In this document: positions 16,433-26,200 of the stretch, one piece after another
How positions within the stretch are numbered: the stretch's first letter is position 1
Layout of the letters: every line of letters begins with the position of its first letter
Assembly (NCBI GenBank): GCA_902764145.1
Contig: CACWUS010000012.1
Location: 1 to 40,973 of the forward strand
DNA: 40,973 nt
Source of the DNA: an uncultured Erysipelotrichaceae bacterium
GTDB taxonomy: Bacteria > Bacillota_I > Bacilli_A > RF39 > UBA660
Reading direction: 5' to 3'
Position numbers and translations under genes: made by a program
Notes under the pieces: model-generated
Told to the model about the DNA's origin: nothing
The model's database searches: none
The model's input: only the letters and a program-made list of their open reading frames with translations

Positions 16433-16972
16433 ATGGAAAATATAAATTTTTGGTTAATACAATTATTAGGTATAATAGCTTGGCTATTGATAGTATTAAG
16501 TTATTATCGAGAAAATACTAATAAAATATTAGTATTTCAAATAATATCTACTATATTATGGTGCCTTCATTATTATTTTTTAGGGGCATATAGTGGTTTG
16601 TTTATATGCGTCTTTGAAGTAATTAGAGATTCTTTATATTATAAAACGGATAAAGATGATTATATATTTTTAGGTTCTATTCCAATATACTTATTATATG
16701 GAATAATTACATATTCAGGTATTATAGAATTATTACCAATTTTTTCTAGTACTATAGATGGATATACTTTAACTAAGAAAAAAAAGATTGTTGTTTTTGG
16801 AGCTGTTGTATCTTATACAATTTGGGTAATATATGATATAGCTGTTAAATCTTATTCTGGAGCACTAACTGATGGAATAGTTTGTTTATCAAATATTTCA
16901 ATACTATTATTTAATAAAGATTTATTAAAAGGAAAAGATATTAAAAAAACTAATATAGGTAAAAGAAAATAA
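16433..16972 (+). CDS. YgjV-like inner membrane protein
   Basis: A 179-aa protein with about five or six membrane helices and a Lys-rich tail. The first half (LGIIAWLLIVLSYYRENTNKIL followed by WCLHYYFLGAYSG) matches my memory of the Imp-YgjV family. Function in that family is unknown. Monocistronic, with own promoter and terminator; no link to the agmatine genes beyond proximity. Confidence 0.75.
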   Translation: MENINFWLIQLLGIIAWLLIVLSYYRENTNKILVFQIISTILWCLHYYFLGAYSGLFICVFEVIRDSLYYKTDKDDYIFLGSIPIYLLYGIITYSGIIELLPIFSSTIDGYTLTKKKKIVVFGAVVSYTIWVIYDIAVKSYSGALTDGIVCLSNISILLFNKDLLKGKDIKKTNIGKRK

Positions 16973-16973
16973 G

Positions 16974-17004
16974 AAAAGGTATTATTTATTTAATACTTTT
17001 TATT
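16974..17004 (+). terminator. Terminator after the YgjV-like gene
   Basis: AAAAGGTATTA (16974-16984) pairs with a TAATACTTTT arm at 16991-17000 (one G-T), then a T-rich tail that runs into the next promoter. Confidence 0.65.
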
Positions 17005-17013
17005 TGCTATAAT
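17005..17013 (+). promoter_or_regulatory. Extended -10 promoter of the helicase gene
   Basis: TGCTATAAT, perfect. The leader would be about 15 bases and contains GAGGT. Confidence 0.6.
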
Positions 17014-17033
17014 ATTTTATGAGGTAAAAAATT

Positions 17034-19109
17034 ATGACATTAAATGACAAACAAATTGAAGCTGTAAATCATAAAGAAGGTCCTTGTCTAGTTCTTGCTG
17101 GAGCAGGTAGTGGTAAAACAAGAGTATTAACAGAAAGAATTATTAAATTAATAGATGATGGAATTAGTCCATATAATATACTTGCTATTACTTTTACTAA
17201 TAAAGCAGCTAATGAAATGAGAAGTAGAGTAGAATTAAAATTAGGTAGTGTTTCTAATTCAATATTTATTGGAACATTCCATTCTTTTGGTTTAAGAGTA
17301 TTAAGAGATAACTATAGAAGTATTGGTTATTCATCTAATATTACTATTCTTGATCAAGATGATTCTAAATCTTTAATTAAAAGAATACTTAAAGAGGAAG
17401 ATTTAGACCCTAAAGATTATGATATTAAACATATTATTAATAGAATAAGCAGTTCTAAAAATGATGGGGTTAGTCCAAGTGAATATAGTAGATTATTCTT
17501 AAGAGATGATGATAAAGTAATAGCTCTTGTATATGAAAAGTATTTAAAGTTATTAAAAGAAAATAATTCAGTAGATTTTGATGATTTATTATTAAAACCA
17601 GTAGAATTGTTTAAGAAAAATCCAGAAATACTTGAACATTATCAAGAGAGATTTAAATATATATTAGTAGATGAATATCAAGATACTAATAGTATTCAAT
17701 ATGAATTATGTAAGTTACTTGCTAAAAAGTATAACAATATATTTGTAGTTGGAGATGCTAATCAATCTATTTATTCATGGAGAAATGCCGACTATAGAAA
17801 TATTTTAAACTTTGAACGTGATTATAAAAATGCTAAAGTAGTTTTACTTGAAGAAAATTATAGGAGTACAAATAATATATTAAAAGCAGCAAATTCTGTA
17901 ATTAAAAATAACACAGAAGGAAAGAAATTAAATTTATGGACTTCTTCTGGAGATGGAGAAAAAATCGATTATATTAGAGTTGAAGATGAAATGAAAGAAG
18001 CTAGTTTTGCTATTAATAAAATTAAAGAATTAGTTTCACTTGGATATAGTTATAAAGATTTTGCAATTTTATATAGAACTAATGCTCAATCAAGAATTAT
18101 TGAACAAACTTGTGCTAGTAATAGTATTCCATATAATGTTATTGGTTCATATAAATATTTAGATAGAAAAGAAATTAAAGATTTAATTGCTTATTTAAAT
18201 ATAATATATAATCCAAATGATTCAGTTAGCTTAGAAAGAGTTATTAACACACCTAGAAGAGGTATTGGAGCAAAAACAATAGATAATATAAGAAACAAAG
18301 CACAAGAAAATAATATTTCTATGTTTGATGCTATTGATAGTGGAAAAGAATTAGATTGGAAAAAAATTGTACTTGAATTAATTGAAGATGCTAAAGAAAT
18401 GGACTTAGTAGAGATAATTGAAAATACTTTGATTAAAACTGGTCTTAGAATGGAATATGAAAATGATAAGTCTATTGAAAGTGAAAGAAGACTAGAAACA
18501 CTTGATGAATTTAAGAGTTTAGCAATTAACTTTGAAGAAAATGGAATATATGATTTAGAAACATTTTTAGAAAATATAATGTTAGTTAGTGATACTGGAC
18601 AATACTCTAACAATGATGATGAAGTTACACTTATGACATTACACTCTGCTAAAGGTTTAGAATTTAAAGTGGTATTTATTCTTGGAATGGAAGAAGGAAT
18701 ATTCCCACATAATAGAAGTTTTGAAAGTGCTAGTGAACTTGAAGAAGAAAGAAGATTATGTTATGTTGGAATAACTCGTGCTAAATCTAAATTATATTTA
18801 TTAAGTGCTAGACAGAGAACTATTTATGGTAGTACTAGTGGAACAATAGAAAGTAGATTTATAAAAGAAATAGATCCATCTCTATTAAATAGTACTAATA
18901 CTAGACCAACATTAACAGATGATAAAGTAATACCTAACATGTATAATAAATCTAGTGATGGAATTAGTCCTGGTGATAAAGTAATACATAATATATTTGG
19001 TGAAGGTGTTGTAATTAGTGTAAATGGAAGTATAGCTACAATAGCATTTAATCATAAAGTTGGAATCAAGCAGATCGCAGCTAATCATAAATATTTAATG
19101 AAGAAATAA
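17034..19109 (+). CDS. pcrA: ATP-dependent DNA helicase PcrA/UvrD
   Basis: A 691-aa superfamily 1A helicase, about 40 residues shorter than Bacillus PcrA. Motif I is AGAGSGKT, motif Ia ITFTNKAANEM, motif II VDEYQDTN, motif III GDANQSIYSWRNA, motif V TLHSAKGLEF, motif VI YVGITRAK. The C-terminal Tudor-like end is kept (GDKVIHNIFGEGVV). It unwinds DNA 3' to 5' in repair and replication-fork rescue. A housekeeping gene with its own promoter and terminator. Confidence 0.95.
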   Translation: MTLNDKQIEAVNHKEGPCLVLAGAGSGKTRVLTERIIKLIDDGISPYNILAITFTNKAANEMRSRVELKLGSVSNSIFIGTFHSFGLRVLRDNYRSIGYSSNITILDQDDSKSLIKRILKEEDLDPKDYDIKHIINRISSSKNDGVSPSEYSRLFLRDDDKVIALVYEKYLKLLKENNSVDFDDLLLKPVELFKKNPEILEHYQERFKYILVDEYQDTNSIQYELCKLLAKKYNNIFVVGDANQSIYSWRNADYRNILNFERDYKNAKVVLLEENYRSTNNILKAANSVIKNNTEGKKLNLWTSSGDGEKIDYIRVEDEMKEASFAINKIKELVSLGYSYKDFAILYRTNAQSRIIEQTCASNSIPYNVIGSYKYLDRKEIKDLIAYLNIIYNPNDSVSLERVINTPRRGIGAKTIDNIRNKAQENNISMFDAIDSGKELDWKKIVLELIEDAKEMDLVEIIENTLIKTGLRMEYENDKSIESERRLETLDEFKSLAINFEENGIYDLETFLENIMLVSDTGQYSNNDDEVTLMTLHSAKGLEFKVVFILGMEEGIFPHNRSFESASELEEERRLCYVGITRAKSKLYLLSARQRTIYGSTSGTIESRFIKEIDPSLLNSTNTRPTLTDDKVIPNMYNKSSDGISPGDKVIHNIFGEGVVISVNGSIATIAFNHKVGIKQIAANHKYLMKK

Positions 19110-19129
19110 TTGTTTATTTCTTCTTTTTT
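19100..19129 (+). terminator. Terminator of pcrA
   Basis: GAAGAAATAA (19100-19109, including the stop) pairs with TTATTTCTTC (19114-19123), followed by six T. Confidence 0.75.
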
Positions 19130-19140
19130 AATAGTCATTA

Positions 19141-19149
19141 TGCTATAAT
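19141..19149 (+). promoter_or_regulatory. Extended -10 promoter of the 862-aa gene
   Basis: TGCTATAAT, perfect, 27 bases upstream of the ATG at 19177, with AAAGAGGT in between. Confidence 0.6.
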
Positions 19150-19176
19150 AAAAAATGAAGATAAAGAGGTTTGGCT

Positions 19177-21765
19177 ATGTCATTATATGAAACAATAAAA
19201 AGTAGACAAATTCAAAAAAAAGCTAATAGTTTTATTGATTCACTAAAAAATAAAAGTGATAAAGAAATAGAACAAGCTTATTTAAATAGTAAAGATCTCG
19301 AAAATAATGAGATTGTTTTAAGCTACATTTTTTTTAATCATACTTCTTTAATAAGGATTCTTCCAATAGAATTTCAAAAATCTAGAATAAATAGTAATCT
19401 TAATATGTTTAAGTATGGTTCGACGGAAGCAAAAAAAGAACTAGTAAGTACTTGGCTTCATGAAAATAAATTTTTTATGAATGCTTTAGTTGTTGAACTT
19501 TCTGAAGAAGAATATGATACATATATAAGTTTATATTTTAAGCAAAGTGAAGATGTTGCTTTGTTATATATGGAAGATTTAAAAAAAGTAATTGAGATAT
19601 TATCAAGATTAGATCTTAAAAAGACGGAATTATTAATAGATAGCATAAAAGATAAATTAGTGGATAGACAGTGGGAATATATTATAGAAGTTAACCCATT
19701 ATTTATAAAATATGCAAGTCAAACTATTCAAAATAAATATTCAGAAGATGAAAAATATATTAGTTATTTAAGTGGAGAAGCAAGAGATAAGTATGCTATC
19801 AAGCAAGTAGATAAAATTAAAAATGATTTTTCACTATTTGAAAACTCTCCTATAGATGTTCAAACAGAATATATTAGAAAATATCCATATATGATTAATT
19901 ATTTAAAAGATAATGAATTAATTGAAATATTAAAATATGATATTGATTTAATTAAATATGTTAATTTATCTGGAAATAAAAATAAAGATGATAAAACACA
20001 AGAAGTTGTTTGTAGTATATTAGAAAATTTAAATATTAAGAGCACTAGAGAAATTATTAATATGTTAGTTAATAAGTGTGTTTTAAATGCTAAAGGGAAG
20101 CTTTATAGATTTGACTTTACAAGTAATGATATAAGTTATCAATATACTAAAAGAATAGTAAGATTACTTCAAGATTTAACAATTGAACAAATGAAAGCAT
20201 TAATTATGGTTGATGTTAATTACGCTTTACCATATGTTATTCCTGTATATAAAGATGATACAGACAGAAAAGAAAAAGAAAAAATTACAATAGATTGTAA
20301 TAAAAGATGTTTAACTTTATTTAAAGCATATTTTGGTGAGGAAATATATACTAAATACTATAAATCTATTAATAAAATATATGCTGAATATATAGCTAAC
20401 ATAGAAAGACATGATTGGGCAAAGGATTATAGATGTGTATTTGAATTATTAAAAGTTTTATTTAATAAAAAAATAATAACTAATAATAATCCTGAAAAAA
20501 TATCTTTATTTATTGGAACAAGTTTATTATATAAAGATGATACAAGAGATCAATCTAGGAGCATTTGTATTAAATTATTAAATGAATTATTAAGTGTTGC
20601 CTATAACAAACAAATAGATAATAATAGAGAAATATATAATATTAGTTCATTAGAATTATTTGATGATAGATTATCTTTTATTAGTCCTAGTTTGTTACTT
20701 GATTATTCTAAATATAATTTTGTTAATATATCAAATTTATTATTAATAATTAAATCTGATAAAGCTTATAAAACATTTAAGATTTACTATGAAATATTAA
20801 TTAATATATTTGGTGAAAATAAAGAAACATTATATAGAGCAGTAGAGAATTTTAATTATTATAGAGAAATAATAGAAGATGTAAAAGATAAAGATTTAAA
20901 TGATGAAGAAATCGATAATTTAACAATTTTATTAGCAACAACTTCTAATCAATATAATATAACTAAAAAAGAAGAATTAGCTAGTTATGACTTAATTCTT
21001 TATAAAAAATTAGTTTCTGAAATATCATCTATTAAAGATCAAGATGCATATAAAAATCTATTATGTAATTACTTATTTAATAAAGGATACGATGAAAAAG
21101 GAAATAGCGGATGGTTAGAAGTAGTTACAATTAAAAGCATATGTGAATTATTTGATTCAGAGTGTTTGGATTCTTTAGTTATAAATAGTGAAAAAGTATT
21201 TGAAAAAGAAGAAGTAGATTTATTTACTATGACAAAATTACTATTCAGTTCTACTGATTTTGATGTGTTATTATCATTTACTGAAAAATTTATGGTTAAT
21301 CATGTTAAAAGAAATATATTAAGTGTATCAGAATTATTTAATAAAATTAAAAAATATAGAGTAGAATTAATAAATAATGAAATAGTAAGTATAGATGAAA
21401 TTGAAGATTTGTATTTAAATAGACCTGATATTGTTATTAAAAGTAATAGAGATGGTGTAACTATATATACAATAATAGGGCAAGATTTTAGAGTTTTATG
21501 TTCAAATAAAGATGATGGAATTCATTATATGTGTACAAATGTAACTAAACTTGAAAAGAATCAATATGGTTATAATAAATTATATAGTGATGGTTCAATA
21601 AGATTTTCACTTGATGATGGTAAAACAACAATAAAAGTATATGAAAATAATATGAATAAAGAAGCAATGAAAGCAGAATTTATAATAGTAGTAGGTAAAC
21701 TTACTGATGAGTTATTAAATATTGCTAAAGAAAATAATTTAAAAGTTGTAGAAATACAAAATTAG
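19177..21765 (+). CDS. Large uncharacterised soluble protein (862 aa)
   Basis: I chose the ATG at 19177 (ribosome site AAAGAGGT upstream); a TTG at 19171 is also in frame. The protein has no signal peptide and no membrane helix. It is rich in Lys, Glu, Ile, Asn and Tyr and reads as mostly helical, with loosely repeated units of 30-40 residues (for example stretches with LIEILKYDIDLIKYV and YIIEVNPLFIKYA), which suggests an alpha-solenoid. The last 110 residues look different: beta-rich (VTIYTIIGQDFRVLCS), ending with a VVGKLTDELLNIAKENNLKVVEI segment like the last strand-helix-strand of a small alpha/beta domain. I do not recognise the family. A 58-aa ORF follows at once. Confidence 0.8.
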   Translation: MSLYETIKSRQIQKKANSFIDSLKNKSDKEIEQAYLNSKDLENNEIVLSYIFFNHTSLIRILPIEFQKSRINSNLNMFKYGSTEAKKELVSTWLHENKFFMNALVVELSEEEYDTYISLYFKQSEDVALLYMEDLKKVIEILSRLDLKKTELLIDSIKDKLVDRQWEYIIEVNPLFIKYASQTIQNKYSEDEKYISYLSGEARDKYAIKQVDKIKNDFSLFENSPIDVQTEYIRKYPYMINYLKDNELIEILKYDIDLIKYVNLSGNKNKDDKTQEVVCSILENLNIKSTREIINMLVNKCVLNAKGKLYRFDFTSNDISYQYTKRIVRLLQDLTIEQMKALIMVDVNYALPYVIPVYKDDTDRKEKEKITIDCNKRCLTLFKAYFGEEIYTKYYKSINKIYAEYIANIERHDWAKDYRCVFELLKVLFNKKIITNNNPEKISLFIGTSLLYKDDTRDQSRSICIKLLNELLSVAYNKQIDNNREIYNISSLELFDDRLSFISPSLLLDYSKYNFVNISNLLLIIKSDKAYKTFKIYYEILINIFGENKETLYRAVENFNYYREIIEDVKDKDLNDEEIDNLTILLATTSNQYNITKKEELASYDLILYKKLVSEISSIKDQDAYKNLLCNYLFNKGYDEKGNSGWLEVVTIKSICELFDSECLDSLVINSEKVFEKEEVDLFTMTKLLFSSTDFDVLLSFTEKFMVNHVKRNILSVSELFNKIKKYRVELINNEIVSIDEIEDLYLNRPDIVIKSNRDGVTIYTIIGQDFRVLCSNKDDGIHYMCTNVTKLEKNQYGYNKLYSDGSIRFSLDDGKTTIKVYENNMNKEAMKAEFIIVVGKLTDELLNIAKENNLKVVEIQN

Positions 21766-21773
21766 AGGTTATT

Positions 21774-21950
21774 ATGATAGAAAAGATAAAAGAAAAAATA
21801 AAAGAAAATAAAAAAGATATAAAATCATATAAGGAATATATTAAGTCATTTTGTGAGAGTGAAAAAGTTAATGAATACTATAAAGATGATGCGGAATTTA
21901 AAAATCTTAAGAGTCACTATTTAAATGAAAAAAAAGAAGAGGATTACTAA
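21774..21950 (+). CDS. Small charged protein (58 aa)
   Basis: A 58-codon ORF starting ATG at 21774, 8 bases after the stop of the 862-aa gene, with AGAGGT just upstream. It is made almost wholly of Lys, Glu, Asp, Asn, Ile and Tyr and should be a single helical or coiled-coil peptide (MIEKIKEKIKENKKDIKSYK at the start). One Cys. Co-transcribed with the 862-aa gene; the terminator overlaps its stop. Ribosome site and tight spacing support it as real; function unknown. Confidence 0.65.
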   Translation: MIEKIKEKIKENKKDIKSYKEYIKSFCESEKVNEYYKDDAEFKNLKSHYLNEKKEEDY

Positions 21951-21966
21951 TATACAATCCTCTTTT
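21937..21966. terminator. Bidirectional terminator
   Basis: AAGAGGATT (21937-21945) pairs with AATCCTCTT (21956-21964), with A-run and T-run flanks. Shared by the 58-aa gene (+) and the HD-domain gene (-). Confidence 0.7.
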
Positions 21967-22534
21967 AGTTTGAAATCTCATTATTAACAAATTTTATATC
22001 TAAGAATTTTTTGCTTGATAAGTAATCACACATATGAACAAACCTTTGATATTTATCTTTAGGTGGTGATAATACTTCTTCGCCTTTATAGTTTTTTGTC
22101 CATGGTCCCATATGAGTTTCAATACATCTACATACAAAATCTATTTCTTCAGGAGTTAATTCTAATTCACTTTCATTTTCTTTAACATAATTGCTCATTA
22201 ATATAGGGTGTTCAAATAAACTATATTCACTTTTTGTTTTACCACTTTTTAGACCATCATGAAGAACTATTGAAAAAATAATTAAATCTTTTTCATCATT
22301 AGTAAAATTATTAAGTGATTCATCATTAAAAAGTTCATATGCAATTCTAACAGCAGCCTTAGTATGTCTTAATAATCCACCTTCACCAAGAGAAAAGTTT
22401 GGATGATATTTACCAGTACTACTTGCTGGCACTTCGAAGAAATATTTTGGTAGTTTATTAATCATAGTAATTAAGCTATTTTTAATACGTTCATTTTTAA
22501 TATAATTTAGTTCTGTTTTAAATTGTTCTTCCAT
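21965..22534 (-). CDS. HD-domain phosphohydrolase-like protein
   Basis: A 189-aa protein with the HD-domain metal ligands: His in GGLLRHTKAAV, His-Asp in IVLHDGLK, His in LFEHPILM, His in ETHMGPW and a late Asp in VHMCDYLSS. The opening YFEVPASSTGKYHPNFSLGEGG is seen in single-domain HD proteins of Firmicutes and their phages. It should be a metal-dependent phosphohydrolase on a nucleotide or nucleic-acid end; the substrate is not evident. The start at 22534 is set by GAGGT upstream. Divergent from the locus at 22640. Confidence 0.85.
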   Translation of the reverse strand: MEEQFKTELNYIKNERIKNSLITMINKLPKYFFEVPASSTGKYHPNFSLGEGGLLRHTKAAVRIAYELFNDESLNNFTNDEKDLIIFSIVLHDGLKSGKTKSEYSLFEHPILMSNYVKENESELELTPEEIDFVCRCIETHMGPWTKNYKGEEVLSPPKDKYQRFVHMCDYLSSKKFLDIKFVNNEISN

Positions 22535-22607
22535 TTTTATACCTCATTAAAATTATATAATATTTTAATTATTTTTACTACTTTAAGTAGAAATAATAAT
22601 TTTTTTT

Positions 22608-22616
22608 TGATATAAT
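22608..22616 (+). promoter_or_regulatory. Extended -10 promoter at the start of the Tad-type locus
   Basis: TGATATAAT directly after a run of T. It drives the 22640-27113 pair of genes. Confidence 0.6.
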
Positions 22617-22639
22617 GAGTTTTAGATAGTAGGTGAAAT

Positions 22640-23290
22640 ATGAAAAAGTTTAAATTATTTTTATTAAGTTTTTTTACAATAATATTATTTACTACTAATG
22701 TATATGCTGAATGTGACAAAGATAATATTGAAGATTTAAGAGAATGGGCAACAAAAGCAGAGGTGTTATTTACTGAAACAACTAATGCTTATTCTGATCA
22801 ATTTGCATATTTTTTATCTGTAACTCCTGCTAGAGATGACATTATTGTTAAAGTAGAAGATCAATATGGTGCTATGGATGAAGCACAAGAATATAAAGAA
22901 GTCAATTTATATGCAGTTGGTTGTAATACAAATTTAGAAGAAATGACTTATACTGTTAGTGTATATAGTAAATGCAATAATGAATTACTAAAAACAATGA
23001 AATATATAGTTCCTAGATATAATAGAATGATTCAAAATGATGTATGTGAAAAATATCCAAATCATGAATTATGTAAAGCATTCACAAATGCAACTAAAGA
23101 TATGTCTGAAGCAGACTTTTTAAAAACAATGGAAGAATATGACAAAGCACATACAGAAACTACTATATGGGAAAAAATAGTATCAATAGTTAGAGAATAT
23201 GGTATATTTATATTAGTACCATTCCTAATAATTACTTTAGTTTATATTATTAAAATTCAGGAATTTAAGAAAGAAGAAAGGAAGAAATAA
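22640..23290 (+). CDS. Secreted single-span membrane protein, Tad-locus associated
   Basis: A 216-aa protein: signal peptide 1-23 (ending NVYA), an outer domain of about 150 residues with five Cys, then a C-terminal helix (about 184-204, IFILVPFLIITLVYII) and a Lys/Glu-rich tail. No sortase motif. The same architecture (signal peptide, small Cys-containing domain, C-terminal helix, basic tail) recurs in the 212-aa protein at 29377. Co-transcribed with the 1273-aa Cys-rich protein that starts right after it, so it may be its membrane partner. Family not recognised. Confidence 0.75.
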   Translation: MKKFKLFLLSFFTIILFTTNVYAECDKDNIEDLREWATKAEVLFTETTNAYSDQFAYFLSVTPARDDIIVKVEDQYGAMDEAQEYKEVNLYAVGCNTNLEEMTYTVSVYSKCNNELLKTMKYIVPRYNRMIQNDVCEKYPNHELCKAFTNATKDMSEADFLKTMEEYDKAHTETTIWEKIVSIVREYGIFILVPFLIITLVYIIKIQEFKKEERKK

Positions 23291-23291
23291 T

Positions 23292-26200
23292 ATGAAAAAA
23301 ACATTTAAATTTACTTTCTTGTTTTTGGTTTTGGCTTTTTCATTTAGTTTAGTTCATTTAGATGCACTTACATGTAATCCAGATCCAAACAAAAATATAA
23401 AAATAGAAAAGGCTGGAATTAAACCAACAGGATGGAAAGCAAACTTACCAATATGTAGCTGGAGTGGACCAAAAGGATTTAATACATATGGTGGCTTTTC
23501 AAATTGGTCAGATGCTGAAGCAGATGCTCATACTAAAACATATGTAACTTTTGAAAGTGCAGATGCTAAAGGTACAGAAGGAGCTATAGTAGAAAAATGT
23601 GCTGACCCTAAGAGAGAGATTGAAGTAACAGTAACATGTACAGAAACAGTGTCAGTTTTATATGCTCAATATTACAAATATCCAGTTCCATGTAATGAGA
23701 AAATGTCAAGTAACTATTTAGCTATTGATCCAGATTTAAAAAAGGAAACAACAACATGTTATAATGAAGGCTATACTTGTAATGGAGCAGAATCTAGTGC
23801 TGGAGCCACTTGTTGTCCAACAGGATATGAAAAGAGTGGAGGCGGATGCCAAAGAAAAGAATCTTTCACATCAACTGTTAAATCAAGTGATGTAAATGCT
23901 AATGGCGGAATTAAAAATGCTACAAAGGGTACTGGACCTGATGGTTCAACTGTCACTTTCAAATCATTTAGTGATGCACATAGTGGTGGTGGTTGGTCTT
24001 GTGGTGATCCAGATTATGCATTAAAATGTCCTAAATATGAATGTGTAAAAGAATATTCAACATTAGATACATGTGTACCTACGTATAAATTGCCTGATGG
24101 ATCAACTGCTTATTGTGTTAATCCAGGTGATGGATTTAATGGTGAATATCAGGTTGATTCTGAGTTTGATGTAAATAAGTGTGCTAGAAGTAATAGTACT
24201 ATTGATTGTGGTTATGCTAATATTTTGATTGAATCTGAATATCATAGAAAATTAGGTGAAACTATTGATCAAGAAGTAGTAAACTTAGCTATGAGATTAT
24301 GGGGAGCTCATTCAGGACAAAAAGGTTACCATAAAACTGGTGTTGCGAATGTAGCTGGATGTAACTGTGGAGAATATGTGTTATTCTTAACAGGTGAAGA
24401 TGGAGAAATAGTTAATGTATATAAATATACTAAAGATTATTTAAAAAGAAATTTTGAAGATATAGCTTATAAATATGATTATATACCACCTAATAATGGT
24501 AAACTTGGTTCAACTACTTACGATGGTAAATTAGGAAATTTAAGTTGTAGTAATATTGGCTTAACATGTGGTACTGGAAATGCTTGTGGAAAAACTAGTG
24601 GTGGATTTACAATTTATAGACAAGCAATAGATTTATTCTTTAATACTTTAATTGGTAATAAAGAAATGAAAAATCACTTAAATTACTTAGCAGGTATTGA
24701 ATCTGAACCAGATGATGTTAACGTTGTTATTGGTGATAAGGGTGAGAATGGCGAAAGGAAATTATATTTAGATATATCATATGATGGAGATCTTGTTGAT
24801 TTAGGACTTGAAGAGGAAGTTGTATATGATTGTAATGAACTTAGAAATTCAAAGGAAATAACTGAAGAAGATAAGTTAAAAATATATCCTTATTGTCAAA
24901 CTATTTATTATTTAGTAGATGCACAAGGAAATAGAATTAAAGACTCAAATGGAAATGTTTATGACCCTATTAAAGTTGAGGAATGTAGAAAAGGTTCTGG
25001 ATGTACTACTGAAGAATTTAGTTATGCATTGATGTGTGATAGAAAAAAACAACAAGATACATTCTGGATTAAAGCATATTATACTAGTAATTCAGCTCCA
25101 GAAATAATTCAAAAATATATATCATGTGCTAGTCCAACTGTTAATCAAGTTATGTTTGGTGCAGTAAGAGATAAAGAAAAAATTGATTCTGATCCTAAAA
25201 ATATACCTACTAATATTTATGAAAAACCTATAAAAGGTGTAGATACAAAAACATTTAGTGTTGTTGTTCCTTGTGGTGACTCTGGAGTATGTAATGAAAC
25301 TGGAACTAATAAAAATGATAATTTTGGTTCTTGTGCAGTTAAAAAGAATGGAAATCTAACATATACACAAGATGGAACATATACAAATTATATTAAAGAT
25401 CCATCATTAAAATGTGTTTTAAATATGAGTGATTCTAATAAGAAATTATATGATTATAGTGATCACTTTGGAGTAAATAAAAACTTATGTAGAGTATATT
25501 GTAGTGATACTGTTGAATATATTTTAGCAAATAAAATTAATGCAGTAGCAGGTGAAACGTTCGATTATGATATTGAACTTGCAATGTATAAAGAAAAGAA
25601 ATCTGATTATCATTTATCAAGTGTAATTAGAGAAAAAAGAACTTGTACTTCTGAAATATATTATACAAAGAACTTCCCAGCTGATTTACATGAAAATATT
25701 AAATCAATGTATAATTTAACTGATGCAGAAGCAGAAAGTGCTAAAAATATTGGTGGACTTCTTAGTACTTTAATGACAAGATCTCAAAACTCAGAAGGTG
25801 GAAGAAAAGAAGTCGTAAATCAAGTGTTATTCGATTTATACAATTGTAATTTCTATAAAGATAGTTTCGATAGTAAGATTAAGACACCTAAGGATAGTAC
25901 TAATGCTAGAATAGGTAAGGGCGGAGTTAAATATGACAAAACATATGATTATGCAAGTTACTTATATGGAGCAAATAATAATTATGGTTTAAATAAAGAT
26001 TGTACTTTAAATAAAAATGGTGTTAATACTTGTTTAAATATGACAGCTGTTGATTATCAATTTGCTGCTGAAACTGATACTGGAAGAGCAAGTTATATTA
26101 ATCTTGAATATGCACCAGATAGTGCAAGAGCATTTGGTATTCAAAATATTCAATATTGTAATAATTCTAGAGGTAGAGAAAATTGCTTTGAATATGTTAA

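Noticed and set aside
18191..18613. 140-codon minus-strand frame inside pcrA
   Set aside because: Antisense to a conserved helicase region; Ser/Ile/Leu-rich product typical of shadow frames in AT-rich genes.
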